Of a stretch of DNA of 64,000 bases, positions 24,714 through 33,593 are shown piece after piece (position 1 is the stretch's first letter; the number at the start of each line of letters is the position of its first letter). This stretch comes from Seongchinamella sediminis. GTDB taxonomy: Bacteria > Pseudomonadota > Gammaproteobacteria > Pseudomonadales > Halieaceae. The translations under genes and the position numbers were made by a program. Under the pieces are notes generated by a model. It made no database searches, was not told where the DNA came from, and saw only the letters and a list, made by a program, of their open reading frames with translations. The stretch spans positions 1 through 64,000 of the forward strand of contig NZ_QRAN01000020.1 in the NCBI RefSeq assembly GCF_003457605.1, written 5' to 3'.

Positions 24714-25334
24714 TTATGCCCAGGCTCTCCGGAGGCCGAGCAGGCCGAGGCTCAGCAAGAGCAGGGTTCCGGGTGCGGGAACCCCAGAGGGGGGGCCGCC
24801 GCCATCACCGACTAAGCCATAGAAGGAAACATGAGAGATGCTATCTCCCTGTCCACCACACAGCGGTGCACAGAGCAACTCAGGCCCGCCTTTGGTGAGC
24901 TGCGCTTCATCAGCGACTGTGTAAAAATTGCTGCCGTTATCCCCGTCTTTTGTAACAATCACGTAAAGTAAATAGTCACTGGCAGATAAATCCCAACTCA
25001 CCGTGTACCAAATGCTTTCTCCAGGGTCATAACTGCCATCGAGAACAATGCCGGGATTAATGCCTTCATCATCTTTGTCGTCTTTGAACAAGAGTTCCAA
25101 TTCCAGGGTTTCCCCCCACTGATCGGAGGCGCAAAGCTCAGCTTGTGCTAGTTCCTCACTGGCATTGTTGACGTTTAATACATTTTCGCAGGACTCGTTG
25201 AGCAATAAGAGTGCATTTGCGTCAGCCGGTAGTAACGCATAGATCAAGATTGCTAACAGGGAGAGCTTCGCAACATGATGCCCAGCACCGTTCTTCTGGT
25301 ATTCTTGGTATCCTTCTAATGTACTGACTTTCAC
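24714..25334 (-). CDS. PEP-CTERM protein with variant PAP motif
   Basis: A 206-residue secreted protein. GTG 25334 is preferred over GTG 25340 because GGAGG is only 2 bases from the latter and 8 from the former. The N-terminal hydrophobic segment (LSLLAILIYALL, then ADANA) is a signal peptide. The C-terminus reads GVPAPGTLLLLSLGLLGLRRAWA: a PEP-CTERM-type tail with Ala in place of Glu and a short basic end. The middle is Asp/Gly-rich (FKDDKDDEGINPG) with a few Cys and no domain I know. A terminator follows. XrtA may process this form; PAP variants occur in other marine gammaproteobacteria, to my knowledge. Confidence 0.8.
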   Translation of the reverse strand: MKVSTLEGYQEYQKNGAGHHVAKLSLLAILIYALLPADANALLLLNESCENVLNVNNASEELAQAELCASDQWGETLELELLFKDDKDDEGINPGIVLDGSYDPGESIWYTVSWDLSASDYLLYVIVTKDGDNGSNFYTVADEAQLTKGGPELLCAPLCGGQGDSISHVSFYGLVGDGGGPPSGVPAPGTLLLLSLGLLGLRRAWA

Positions 25335-25377
25335 AGCCACTACCTCCTTTCAGCCATTACAAAACCCGCGCTTCCTT

Positions 25378-25393
25378 AGCGCAGGTTGCACCT
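25378..25393 (-). promoter_or_regulatory. degenerate sigma-54-type site upstream of the variant PEP-CTERM gene
   Basis: On the minus strand AGGTGC...GCGCT keeps the GG-N10-GC spacing (GG complement at 25391-25392, GC complement at 25379-25380) but little else. Its distance to the start (about 45 bases) is like that of the two stronger sites at 10055 and 30632. Confidence 0.3.
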
Positions 25394-25573
25394 CTGCTTG
25401 TGCTTGGATGATTCAGCACTATTCATGCCAGAATGGATTTTTTTGTGCATTTTTAATGTGTTGGTCGTTGGCTTCAACATGATCAGCTGGAAATTAGCTC
25501 AGAATCGTAAAAAAAACTGACACTTTGCAAATAACGGGGATGACGAGAATCGGAGTTTCTGGGCGGGCACTAG

Positions 25574-26926
25574 CTATGGTTTCAGGCCGTATTTCTCCAG
25601 CATATTGTAGAGGGTAGGGCGAGTAATGCCGAGATTGCTTGCAGCATCGCTTAGATTTTCGCAGTGCAACAGGGCGCGTTTAATGGCCTTGATTTCGGCG
25701 GCTTCGCGTACCTGCTTGATATTGAGCGGTATCGGGCTTTCTTCTGGTACGTCCAGATCCATGTCCTCGCAGGTGACGAAGCTTCCCTCGGCCATGATCG
25801 TGGCCCGTTTAACCCGGCTTTCCAGTTCCCGTACGTTTCCTGGCCAATCATAGGCTTCTATCGCCTGAAGTGTTTCGGCGTCGAAACCTTTTATGGGGCG
25901 TTTCAAATCGGCACTGAAACGATCGAGGAAGGACTTGGCGAGCAGTACCGCGTCACCTTCCCGCTCCTTGAGCGTTGGTATGTTGATCGTTAGCTCGCTG
26001 ACCCGGTAATAGAGATCCTCTCGAAAGCGGCCCTGGCGGATGTGCTCCTCGAGATTCTGGTGAGTCGCACAAATAATGCGCACATCCACGGGAATCTCCC
26101 GACGCCCCCCCAGTCGTTCGACGACTCGCTCCTGCAGGAATCGCAGCAGCTTGGCCTGCAACTCCATGGGCAGGTCGCCTATTTCATCGAGGAAGAGTGT
26201 TCCTCCATCGGCGTGCTCGATCTTGCCAATGGTCTGCTGGGTGGCCCCGGTAAACGCGCCTTTTTCATAACCAAACAACTCACTTTCAAGCAGCGTATCG
26301 GGGATTGCCGCACAATTGATGGCGACAATGCGTTTGCCGGCCCGCGAACTGAGCGCGTGCAAAGCCTGGGCGAAACGCTCCTTGCCGGTTCCGCTGGCGC
26401 CAAGGAGGAGGGTGGTGATATCCGTCGGCGCGACCTTTTCGATGGTGCGGCACACCTCCAGCATCTGCGGACTGGCGGCAATAATGCCGTCCAGCGGCGA
26501 CTCCTGTCGCGCTTGTTGCAGCTGGCGGTTCTCGCACTCCAGTTCGAACACATGGTAGGCGCGATCGACGATCAGCCCGAGTAGTTCCGGGTCGGCGGGT
26601 TTCTGGTAGAAGTCATAGGCCCCCAGGGCTATTGCCTTAACGGCATTAGCCCGGTCATTGTCACCGGTAACCACGATGACTTTCGTCTCCGGAACCAGGG
26701 AAAGAATCTCCTGCAGGGTTGCCAGCCCTTCGGACACCCCCCCGGGGTCCGGTGGTAGCCCGAGATCCAGTAACACCACCCCCGGCTGGGTTCGGCGGAG
26801 CTGGGCAATGGCGTCTTCCCGGTCGCCGCTGATCACTACTTCATAGCCCTCGAAGGCCCAGCGCAGCTGCTTCTGCAACCCCTGGTCGTCTTCTACCACC
26901 AGCAGGTGTTTTTTATTCCTGGTCAA
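25574..26926 (-). CDS. prsR: XrtA/PEP-CTERM sigma-54-dependent response regulator PrsR
   Basis: A response regulator of about 450 residues: receiver domain (VVEDD acidic pocket, phosphorylated Asp in VVLLDLGLP), AAA+ sigma-54 activation domain with Walker A GASGTGKE, the sigma-54 contact loop GAFTGAT and Walker B GGTLFLDEIGDLP, then a Fis-type helix-turn-helix near the C-terminus (SDAASNLGITRPTLYNMLEKYG). It matches PrsR (TIGR02915). The reading frame is open further upstream, but the true start is near the end of prsK: TTG 26926 (overlap 14 bases) or GTG 26947. Expected to switch on sigma-54 promoters of PEP-CTERM genes after phosphorylation by PrsK. Confidence 0.93.
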   Translation of the reverse strand: MTRNKKHLLVVEDDQGLQKQLRWAFEGYEVVISGDREDAIAQLRRTQPGVVLLDLGLPPDPGGVSEGLATLQEILSLVPETKVIVVTGDNDRANAVKAIALGAYDFYQKPADPELLGLIVDRAYHVFELECENRQLQQARQESPLDGIIAASPQMLEVCRTIEKVAPTDITTLLLGASGTGKERFAQALHALSSRAGKRIVAINCAAIPDTLLESELFGYEKGAFTGATQQTIGKIEHADGGTLFLDEIGDLPMELQAKLLRFLQERVVERLGGRREIPVDVRIICATHQNLEEHIRQGRFREDLYYRVSELTINIPTLKEREGDAVLLAKSFLDRFSADLKRPIKGFDAETLQAIEAYDWPGNVRELESRVKRATIMAEGSFVTCEDMDLDVPEESPIPLNIKQVREAAEIKAIKRALLHCENLSDAASNLGITRPTLYNMLEKYGLKP

Positions 26927-29024
26927 AAGCTGTTTCCCCGATGTCACTTTGGCATTCCCCGGTGGGAGTATAGCGAGGCAGTCGGATGGCGAACAACGAC
27001 CCCTCACCCGGTTTGCTGCGCACGAGAATATCCCCGCCCAGGTTACGCACAATCTCGCGGCTCTCAAACGCGCCGATGCCCATGCCTGTCAGCCCCTTGG
27101 TCGAGTCAAAGGGTTTGAATAGCCGGTAGGCGACGAACTCGTCTTCCATGCCGGTTCCGTTGTCTTCTATCTCCACAATCGTGTCACCACCCTGTTTCTT
27201 AAGACGCACGGTAACCTCGCCGGATTTATCCGTCGCTTCCTGCGCGTTCTGGATAATGTGGCAGCAGACTTTCATTAACTGATCACGGTCCGCGCGCACC
27301 TGCAGGATGCCTTCCGGTAGCTCGAGCCGGGGGGGCGGGGCTGTTTTCCGCCGTTCTTCAACCGCTGCAGAAAGTAGCTCATTCATATCCAGGGCCTGTT
27401 CTTCCCGCCCTTGCAGCCCGCTGCGCATCTGCGCCATGAGCCTGGTCATGCGCTGCACGGAGTTCTCTACCGTTTCTATCATATCGTCGACAAATTCCGG
27501 GTTTTCACGGTGTTTTTTCGCATTGGAAACCATCAGGGACTGCTGTGCGAGAATATTTTTCAAATCGTGAATAACGTAGGCCGACAGGCGATTGAAGGCT
27601 TCAAACTGGCGCGATTCAACCAGGGCCTTGTCGGCCTGGTATTGGGCCAGGTGACTCGCGGCCTGGCGTCCGGCCAGTTTGAGCAGATCCCTGTCTTCCC
27701 AGTTGATCTCCTTTATCAGCTCAGACTCCCGCAACAGCAGTATGCCCTGTAGCCTGTCGGCAAAGAACAGCGGGATGATCAGCCAGGCGCCGGGAATCTC
27801 CTTTACCACGGTGGGAAGTTGCATGTTGTTGTACAGGTCTGGTGACTGGCGCCACTCGCGCATGTCTATGATCCAGCCGGAGCTTTCCAGCCAGGGCGCG
27901 AGGGCAGTAAGATCGGTATCTTCCGCATCCAGGGCCATGTCCCATCGATGGATAAGATTGTAGGTGCCTTGTTCAGTTCGCGCCCAGAGCAGCCCTGCGG
28001 GGCTTGAGCAGAGGTTTGCCATCGCCCTGACTATGTTCTCGGGGATGTTTTCGCCGCCGGTGGCCAGGGTGTCGGTGAACTTTAGCCATTCGTTGCGATA
28101 ATCGTATTTGTAGCTGAAGAAGTTCTTGCTCAGCCATACCCGTGTTTTGGCCCGCGCCTGGCCGGAGAACAGCAATGCCAGCAGCAGAAAACCGGCGGCG
28201 CACAAAAAAGCTATCTGCAGTACTGCTCCCCAGTTTCCCCCCAGGAATTGCAGGTAGTAGCCCACCAGGGCCATCAGAATCAGGTAGACGCCGGAGGCGA
28301 GCAGCGTCGCGCTATAGAAAACTACATGACGCGATACGTGGAGACCCCGTTGCTCCTCGAGGCGGCTTGAACGCCCCAGGGCAATGGCGATAGGCAGGGC
28401 CGCCAGGGCAATGACGAGGCCGCGCGCCTGCCACAGGTTGCGGTCCAGTTGGCGAAAGAGCAGGGCTTCGGCGTACATGAAAAAATCGTACGCGAAGATA
28501 AAGCCAAGCCCCAGACACAGGAATTTAAGCGACCATCGTTCTGCCTGGGTGCTGTTGCGGTAGAGCTGTTCGAGTAGTAGCAGGCCCAGCAGGGCCATGC
28601 CCAGCCAGGCGGCAAAGGCGATGTCCAGGTATAGTTTGTCGCTGAACGAGAGTATTTTCGCCAGCGAGGGGACCGAGAAGATAAGCGCGACTAAGGTTGC
28701 AATAGCGCCAATAAACCAGGGAATCCAGCGCCAGGATTCCAGCCAGTGACCACTGCCGTGCAATTTCAGTCTCAGTGTCTGCAGCAGAAAGAAACACCAG
28801 GCAGCATTGCGGGCCACCTCCGCCGACTGCATCAACTTCACCTGCGGGTAGGGCAGCAGGGCGGATATAACCACGGTGCCTGCCCAGAGGGCGGTAAGGC
28901 CGCTTGCCACGGCCATCAGCTGCCCCCGGGAGTGTCGGCTGCGGTGCAGGAAAGCAAGGCCTGTGAGCAGGCTGTAGGCGATCAGCGCTGCGCCATAGCT
29001 GTATAGACCGATATTAGTTTGCAC
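26913..29024 (-). CDS. prsK: XrtA/PEP-CTERM system histidine kinase PrsK
   Basis: A 703-residue membrane histidine kinase. The N-terminal 300 residues contain about eight to ten hydrophobic spans, a GAF-like domain follows (about 320-460), then the dimerisation domain with the phospho-His in SAYVIHDLKNILAQQ and the ATPase domain (N-box HIIQNAQEATDKSG, G1 EIEDNGTGME, G2 GMGIGAFESREIV). This is the PrsK architecture (TIGR02916). It starts at GTG 29024 and overlaps prsR. The signal it senses is unknown; it faces the divergent UDP-sugar dehydrogenase gene. Confidence 0.93.
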   Translation of the reverse strand: MQTNIGLYSYGAALIAYSLLTGLAFLHRSRHSRGQLMAVASGLTALWAGTVVISALLPYPQVKLMQSAEVARNAAWCFFLLQTLRLKLHGSGHWLESWRWIPWFIGAIATLVALIFSVPSLAKILSFSDKLYLDIAFAAWLGMALLGLLLLEQLYRNSTQAERWSLKFLCLGLGFIFAYDFFMYAEALLFRQLDRNLWQARGLVIALAALPIAIALGRSSRLEEQRGLHVSRHVVFYSATLLASGVYLILMALVGYYLQFLGGNWGAVLQIAFLCAAGFLLLALLFSGQARAKTRVWLSKNFFSYKYDYRNEWLKFTDTLATGGENIPENIVRAMANLCSSPAGLLWARTEQGTYNLIHRWDMALDAEDTDLTALAPWLESSGWIIDMREWRQSPDLYNNMQLPTVVKEIPGAWLIIPLFFADRLQGILLLRESELIKEINWEDRDLLKLAGRQAASHLAQYQADKALVESRQFEAFNRLSAYVIHDLKNILAQQSLMVSNAKKHRENPEFVDDMIETVENSVQRMTRLMAQMRSGLQGREEQALDMNELLSAAVEERRKTAPPPRLELPEGILQVRADRDQLMKVCCHIIQNAQEATDKSGEVTVRLKKQGGDTIVEIEDNGTGMEDEFVAYRLFKPFDSTKGLTGMGIGAFESREIVRNLGGDILVRSKPGEGSLFAIRLPRYTPTGECQSDIGETAFDQE

Positions 29025-29211
29025 GCTCCGTTTGCCCCGTGTTAACGCCTTTTTTCAAGAATTTGTGGACCACGTCACGATCTCTCATGGTTCGTTATGT
29101 GTATTGACACTATACTCTGCCCGCTAAGGTGTAAATGCTGCTATCTCGTTACTGAGAAGAGCTTCACAGAACGCAAACAGGAGCGCGGAGACCGGTGAGC
29201 AAGGGGGCAAA

Positions 29212-30522
29212 TTGGCAGGAGCGATAGCCGTGGTGGGTTTGGGGTATGTCGGGCTGCCTTTGGCTGTGGCATTCGGCAGCAAGCGGCGCACCCTCGGTTT
29301 TGACCTGAACGAGAAAAAACTGGCCGCTTACCGCGCGGGGCGTGATCCCAGTGGCGAAGTAGGGCCAGAGCAGCTCGCGGCTGCGACACTGCTGGAGTAT
29401 ACCAGCGACGCCGCCCGCCTGAAGGAGGCGGAGCTTGTCATTATCGTCGTGCCAACCCCTATCGATGCCGCCAGGCAACCCGACCTCCGGCCGCTTGAAG
29501 GGGCCTGTCGTACCGTTGGCGATAATCTTGCTCCGGGGGCTGTGGTGGTCTTTGAATCGACAGTGTATCCCGGCTGCACGGAGGAGGTCTGCGTACCGCT
29601 ACTGGAGCAGCATTCGGGCCTGCCATGGGCTGGCCGGCCCGGGGCTGAGCAGCGGGGAGATGGCTTTTACGTCGGTTATTCACCGGAACGCATCAACCCG
29701 GGTGACACCGAGCACAAGCTGGAAAGCATCGTCAAGGTAGTCTCCGGCGATACGCCACAAACCCTTGAGCGGCTGTGCGATCTCTACGGCGAGGTGGTGC
29801 ACGCGGGTATCCACCCGGCGGCCAGTATCAAGGTCGCCGAGGCAGCAAAGGTGATCGAGAATACCCAGCGGGACCTGAACATTGCCCTGATGAACGAGCT
29901 GGCGCTGATTTTCAATCGCCTGGACATCGATACCCTGGACGTCCTCGAGGCGGCGGGTACCAAGTGGAATTTTCTCCCTTTCAGGCCCGGTTTGGTTGGC
30001 GGACACTGCATTGGCGTCGACCCCTATTATCTCACCTACAAGGCCGAGGCGGTGGGCCACCATCCCCAGGTGATCCTGGCGGGGCGGCAGACCAATGACA
30101 ATATGGGCAAGTTCGTGGCCGAGCAGACCGTCAAATGCATGGCCCAGCGCGGGCATCGCATTTGTGATGCCAAGGTGGCGGTACTGGGCCTGACTTTCAA
30201 GGAGAACTGTCCCGACCTGCGTAACTCCAGGGTGGTGGATGTGATCTCAGAGTTGCGGGAGTATCGCTGCAATGTTGTCGTCCACGACCCGCTGGCGGAT
30301 GCAGCGGAAGCCCGGGAAGAATACGGCATCGAGCTGTGCGCTCGCGAGGAGCTGACAGACTGCCAGGCGGTCATCCTGGCGGTGCCCCATGCTGAGTATC
30401 TGCAGTTGGATGTTGCCGCATTCGGCGCGATGATGGTCGCAGACGCGACTATAATAGACATTAAATCCGTGTTGAATCGACGTGATTGCAGCGCGGCAGG
30501 GCTAAATGTGTGGCGTGTATGA
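29212..30522 (+). CDS. tviB: nucleotide-sugar dehydrogenase (TviB/WbpO-like UDP-GlcNAc/GalNAc 6-dehydrogenase)
   Basis: A 436-residue NAD-dependent dehydrogenase of the UDP-glucose/mannose dehydrogenase family. Seen: the Rossmann loop VVGLGYVGLPLA at the N-terminus, FESTVYPGCTEEVC, GYSPERINPGD and the catalytic Cys266 in GGHCIGVDPYY. The last three motifs place it with the TviB/WbpA group that makes UDP-HexNAc uronic acids. The start is TTG 29212 behind AAGGGGG. It may work with the 2-epimerase at 38484 (WecB-type) to supply ManNAcA or a similar acidic sugar for the EPS. Confidence 0.88.
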   Translation: MAGAIAVVGLGYVGLPLAVAFGSKRRTLGFDLNEKKLAAYRAGRDPSGEVGPEQLAAATLLEYTSDAARLKEAELVIIVVPTPIDAARQPDLRPLEGACRTVGDNLAPGAVVVFESTVYPGCTEEVCVPLLEQHSGLPWAGRPGAEQRGDGFYVGYSPERINPGDTEHKLESIVKVVSGDTPQTLERLCDLYGEVVHAGIHPAASIKVAEAAKVIENTQRDLNIALMNELALIFNRLDIDTLDVLEAAGTKWNFLPFRPGLVGGHCIGVDPYYLTYKAEAVGHHPQVILAGRQTNDNMGKFVAEQTVKCMAQRGHRICDAKVAVLGLTFKENCPDLRNSRVVDVISELREYRCNVVVHDPLADAAEAREEYGIELCAREELTDCQAVILAVPHAEYLQLDVAAFGAMMVADATIIDIKSVLNRRDCSAAGLNVWRV

Positions 30523-30631
30523 TCGTGACAGGGAGGAAGGTGGGCCGGCAGCGTCAGCTATTTTTACACCCCCACCCTCCGCAGACTGAGAGGAAAAGAA
30601 AAAAACGAATAAAATCAGTGAGTTGCTGGTT

Positions 30632-30647
30632 TGGTGTGATTTTTGCA
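30632..30647 (+). promoter_or_regulatory. sigma-54-type promoter of the Tat-like protein / HPr-rel-A module
   Basis: TGG (GG at 30633-30634), 10 bases, then GC at 30645-30646 within TTTTGCA, a full -12 match (TTGCA). The -24 box is TGGTGTG against TGGCACG. It lies 47 bases before the GTG at 30694. Confidence 0.65.
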
Positions 30648-30693
30648 GTAGAACTTATGGGGCCGTGCGCCCCGATGACATTCGAGGTCTTAC

Positions 30694-31233
30694 GTGTCAG
30701 ATAAAGTGGAAACAAAAGACAAGGAAATCAACCCTTTGAGCGACGAGTTCAAGGCCAGGCGGCGTCTGCTGAAAGCGTCGGCGGCTGCGCCGCTGATCGC
30801 TACGCTGACACCTAACGCCTCCGCGGCATTGGGCAGCGTAGCGCAATGTGCCCTCAATGGAATCGATGACGGAAGCTTGCAGGGTACGGCAGAGATAACC
30901 ACTACTGAGGATTTTCTCTCCAACAACCGGACTGCAGTGCGGTGCGAGGGAATTATCTACACCAAGAATGACAAGACTCCCATATATCGGGTACCGGCCG
31001 ATTCTGTGGATTATTACTACAGTGACACGGGCTACTCGGTCCCTGACAACAAAATTCCTAACAAAAATAGTGACAACGTCGGGTGGGCCGAGCAGCCTGC
31101 TTGGTTTTTGCAGCGATTCAACATTGCGGCAGACGGCAGTTTCACGCCGCCGGAAGGTAAGGTTTTCTTTCTGGCCCCTGATGGTCACGCAATTGCAGGT
31201 ACTTGCTGGACATCAATAATGGCGGCGCCTTAA
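30694..31233 (+). CDS. small exported protein with Tat-like signal, next to HPr-rel-A genes
   Basis: A 179-residue protein starting at GTG 30694 (GAGGT 7 bases upstream). Residues 21-27 read ARRRLLK, a near-consensus twin-arginine motif, followed by a weakly hydrophobic stretch (ASAAAPLIATLTP) and an AxA cleavage site near 42-44 (ASA). The mature part has three Cys (GSVAQC, AVRCEG, GTCWT), many Asn/Asp/Tyr residues and a YYYSDTGYS patch. No family is recognised. It sits 72 bases before the PqqD-like gene under a sigma-54 promoter. It could be the client or carrier that the HPr-rel-A module acts on; this is inference from gene order. Confidence 0.65.
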   Translation: MSDKVETKDKEINPLSDEFKARRRLLKASAAAPLIATLTPNASAALGSVAQCALNGIDDGSLQGTAEITTTEDFLSNNRTAVRCEGIIYTKNDKTPIYRVPADSVDYYYSDTGYSVPDNKIPNKNSDNVGWAEQPAWFLQRFNIAADGSFTPPEGKVFFLAPDGHAIAGTCWTSIMAAP

Positions 31234-31305
31234 TATCCACGCGAGCCCTTACCCTGAGGGTCAGTATTTTTAGAGTGGGTAAATAAGCTGGGTGCCGCTT
31301 CTCTG

Positions 31306-31584
31306 ATGAAAGCTGTCTGGGTGTCGAAGCAACCGCCTCATATCCTCGTCGAGGACATCGACGGGTTTCTGGTTTGTTATTGTGCAGCGACGGGGCAGAC
31401 GCATATCCTTGATGCTTTTCCAGCAGAAATTCTCCGGTCGCTTATGGGCGGATCGCTAAGCCTGGAAGAAATTAAGCAGCACCTGTCTGAGTTGCTGGAA
31501 GAGGAGATTGACTGGACTGATAAAGTCTGTGAGGTTCTCAGTGGACTGCAAAAGCTGCAGTTAGTCGACGTCCGCGCTGCATGA
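31306..31584 (+). CDS. HPr-rel-A system PqqD-family peptide chaperone
   Basis: A 92-residue winged-helix PqqD-like protein (GFLVCYCAATGQTHILDAFPAEILRSL, then LSLEEIKQHLSELL). PqqD proteins bind a peptide substrate and present it to a modifying enzyme. It overlaps the next gene by 4 bases, so it is translationally coupled to the HprK-like kinase. The combination corresponds to the HPr-rel-A system described for exosortase-containing genomes (TIGR04353 for this member). The peptide it binds is unknown; the Tat-like protein just upstream is the nearest candidate. Confidence 0.8.
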   Translation: MKAVWVSKQPPHILVEDIDGFLVCYCAATGQTHILDAFPAEILRSLMGGSLSLEEIKQHLSELLEEEIDWTDKVCEVLSGLQKLQLVDVRAA

Positions 31585-32498
31585 GGCTTGGAGACCTGGA
31601 ACACTCGGCGCTGGCCCGGCTGGCCGGGAGCAAGGGTTTGCGCTACCGCGTAGGGCCGTTTGTGGTGCACCTGCGATCGGACGTACGGCAATTCCTCGAG
31701 GTACTATCCCGCTTTTATGCCCCCGTGGAGATGCTCGATACCGACCAACCGGCGCACTATCACCTGTCTATCGATCGCGTACGGGGAGTGCGCCGCTGGT
31801 TGCGACCGCAGGTGCAATTTACCGTGGACGGAGTCCAACCCTTCGAGCGCTACCCCCTTGATCACGCCTTTCCCATGTATGAATGGGGGCTTAACTGGTG
31901 TATCGGGACCACGGCGCACCAGAACCTCATGTTGCACAGTGCCGTGGTGGAAAAATGCGGTCGCGGCGTCATACTGCCGGCCCTTCCTGGTTCGGGGAAA
32001 ACCACGCTGTGTGCTGGCCTGGTGGCTCGCGGCTGGCGTTTACTGTCTGATGAGTTTTGCGTTATTCGGCACAGTGATGGCTTGATGCTGCCGCTACCCC
32101 GCGCAGCCCCCTTGAAAAACACGTCGATCGACCTCATCGGTAAATTTGCGCCCGAAATGGCATTGGGGCCGCACTACGAGAAAACCCGCAAGGGAACTGT
32201 TGCGCACCTGGTGCCGCCAGCGGAAAGCCTGCAGCGTCAGCTGGAGCCGGTACATCCGCGCTGGATCATCTTCCCCAGCTACCGGCCGGGCGGGCAGACC
32301 ATGCTAAAGGGTCAGCACCGCGCTGAAGCTTTGGCAAAACTGGTTAATAACTCGTTTAACTACCCGGTAACCCAGCAAGCGGGCTTTCTTAGCCTGACCC
32401 GTTTGGTGCGCAGTGTCGATACCTATGACTTACCGAATGGAGATCTGGAAGCAGCCGTGTCGGCGATAGAGCGGCTATTGCAGGACGACCTGGTGTGA
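31581..32498 (+). CDS. HprK-related kinase A
   Basis: A 305-residue protein with a P-loop ALPGSGKTTLCAGL near residue 135 and a downstream acidic turn LLSDEF (about 154), as in the HPr kinase/phosphatase C-terminal domain. It lacks the N-terminal HPrK domain of true HPr kinases. It matches the HPr-rel-A kinase family (TIGR04352). Coupled by 4-base overlaps to the PqqD-like gene before it and the nucleotidyltransferase gene after it. The phospho-acceptor is unknown; no PTS HPr gene is present in this window. Confidence 0.82.
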   Translation: MRLGDLEHSALARLAGSKGLRYRVGPFVVHLRSDVRQFLEVLSRFYAPVEMLDTDQPAHYHLSIDRVRGVRRWLRPQVQFTVDGVQPFERYPLDHAFPMYEWGLNWCIGTTAHQNLMLHSAVVEKCGRGVILPALPGSGKTTLCAGLVARGWRLLSDEFCVIRHSDGLMLPLPRAAPLKNTSIDLIGKFAPEMALGPHYEKTRKGTVAHLVPPAESLQRQLEPVHPRWIIFPSYRPGGQTMLKGQHRAEALAKLVNNSFNYPVTQQAGFLSLTRLVRSVDTYDLPNGDLEAAVSAIERLLQDDLV

Positions 32499-33559
32499 AC
32501 CCTCTTACTGGTGCCCTGACCAAGCCAGAACGTCTGGATAAGCTCAACGGACGGCAATGGGACGAGTTGCTAACGCTGGCCCGCTACACCAGGTTGACAG
32601 GCAGGCTTTACACGCTGGTGGTACAGCGGGGCGTGCTCGAGACGATTCCCCCGGTAGCCACCGATGTGCTGATTGGAGCTTCTATCTACACCGACCACAT
32701 GCAACTGCTAGTGAGGCGCGAATTGCTCGCGCTCAATTCTGTGCTCGCGGACGTTGACTTCCCGGTTGTATTGCTCAAAGGCGCCGCCTACCTTCTGTCG
32801 GGACTGCCTGCAGCAGAGGGGCGCAGGATGAACGACATCGATATTCTGGTGCCGCAGGCAAATCTCGCGGAGATGGAGGAACGGCTTGAGTGTGCCGGCT
32901 GGGGCTTTGACGAGACCTTGTCCGCTTACGATAACCACTACTATCGCGAGTGGAGTCATGAGCTGCCCCCGATGCGTCACCCCAATAGCCCCATCGAACT
33001 GGATGTGCACCATAACCTGATTCAGACCACGGGGCGCATCAAGCTTGATGCCAGCCTGCTTTTTGTTGACCTGGTGCCAGTTGAGGGTACGGTTTTCACC
33101 ACCCTGTCTCCGCTGGACATGGTATTACACAGTGCCACCCACCTGTTTATGAGCGATGAACTGCGCGGCGGCTTGCGCGACCTGGTGGATATGCACACGC
33201 TCAGCGCTTATTTTTCAGCGCAGGATGAGCAGTACTGGCAAAAGCTTGCCGAGCGCGCCAGCGAGCTTGGCTTGCAGCGCCCACTGTATTACGCGGCAGC
33301 GGCGATGCGGCGCAATCTGCATACGTCTATTCCCGAAAGCGCCTGGCGCACCATAGAGTCGGGGCGGCCACCGCGGTCGGTAGACCGGATTATGCAGCGG
33401 GCAATAGATCGACACATCGCTCCGGAAAATATTACCCGGCTGCGTTCACCTGTTACCGAGCATCTGCTCTATCTTCGTTCCCACTGGATTCGCATGCCGC
33501 CGCTTATGCTCGCCAGGCATCTGGTGTACAAATGGTGGGTGGGCATCAAGGGGGAGTGA
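32495..33559 (+). CDS. nucleotidyltransferase-family protein of the HPr-rel-A module
   Basis: A 354-residue protein of the NTP_transf_5 type (PF14907-like): LKGAAYLLSGLP (about 90), then the catalytic acidic motif RRMNDIDILVP (about 110-118) and a following helical region (LDMVLHSATHLFMSDELRGGLRDLVDMHTL). Such proteins often accompany PqqD- and HprK-like partners in modified-peptide or surface-polymer loci. It could transfer a nucleotide or sugar-nucleotide group onto the client. Last gene of the module; a weak terminator follows. Confidence 0.78.
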   Translation: MNPLTGALTKPERLDKLNGRQWDELLTLARYTRLTGRLYTLVVQRGVLETIPPVATDVLIGASIYTDHMQLLVRRELLALNSVLADVDFPVVLLKGAAYLLSGLPAAEGRRMNDIDILVPQANLAEMEERLECAGWGFDETLSAYDNHYYREWSHELPPMRHPNSPIELDVHHNLIQTTGRIKLDASLLFVDLVPVEGTVFTTLSPLDMVLHSATHLFMSDELRGGLRDLVDMHTLSAYFSAQDEQYWQKLAERASELGLQRPLYYAAAAMRRNLHTSIPESAWRTIESGRPPRSVDRIMQRAIDRHIAPENITRLRSPVTEHLLYLRSHWIRMPPLMLARHLVYKWWVGIKGE

Positions 33560-33569
33560 ATCAGTGCAG

Positions 33570-33593
33570 GGCCATTAGCCATTGTGGCCTTTT
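33570..33593 (+). terminator. weak terminator after the HPr-rel-A module
   Basis: GGCCA (33570-33574) / TGGCC (33585-33589) with a 10-base loop and a TTTT tail. The stem is short, so readthrough into the EPS operon is possible. A palindrome AAGCTT-TTGTG-AAGCTT follows at 33600-33616. Confidence 0.35.

Noticed and set aside
24648-24821. 57-codon plus-strand open frame with a perfect AAGGAGG site
   Set aside because: It is antisense to the variant PEP-CTERM gene and its terminator, and the encoded protein is Arg/Pro-rich with no homology that I recognise.
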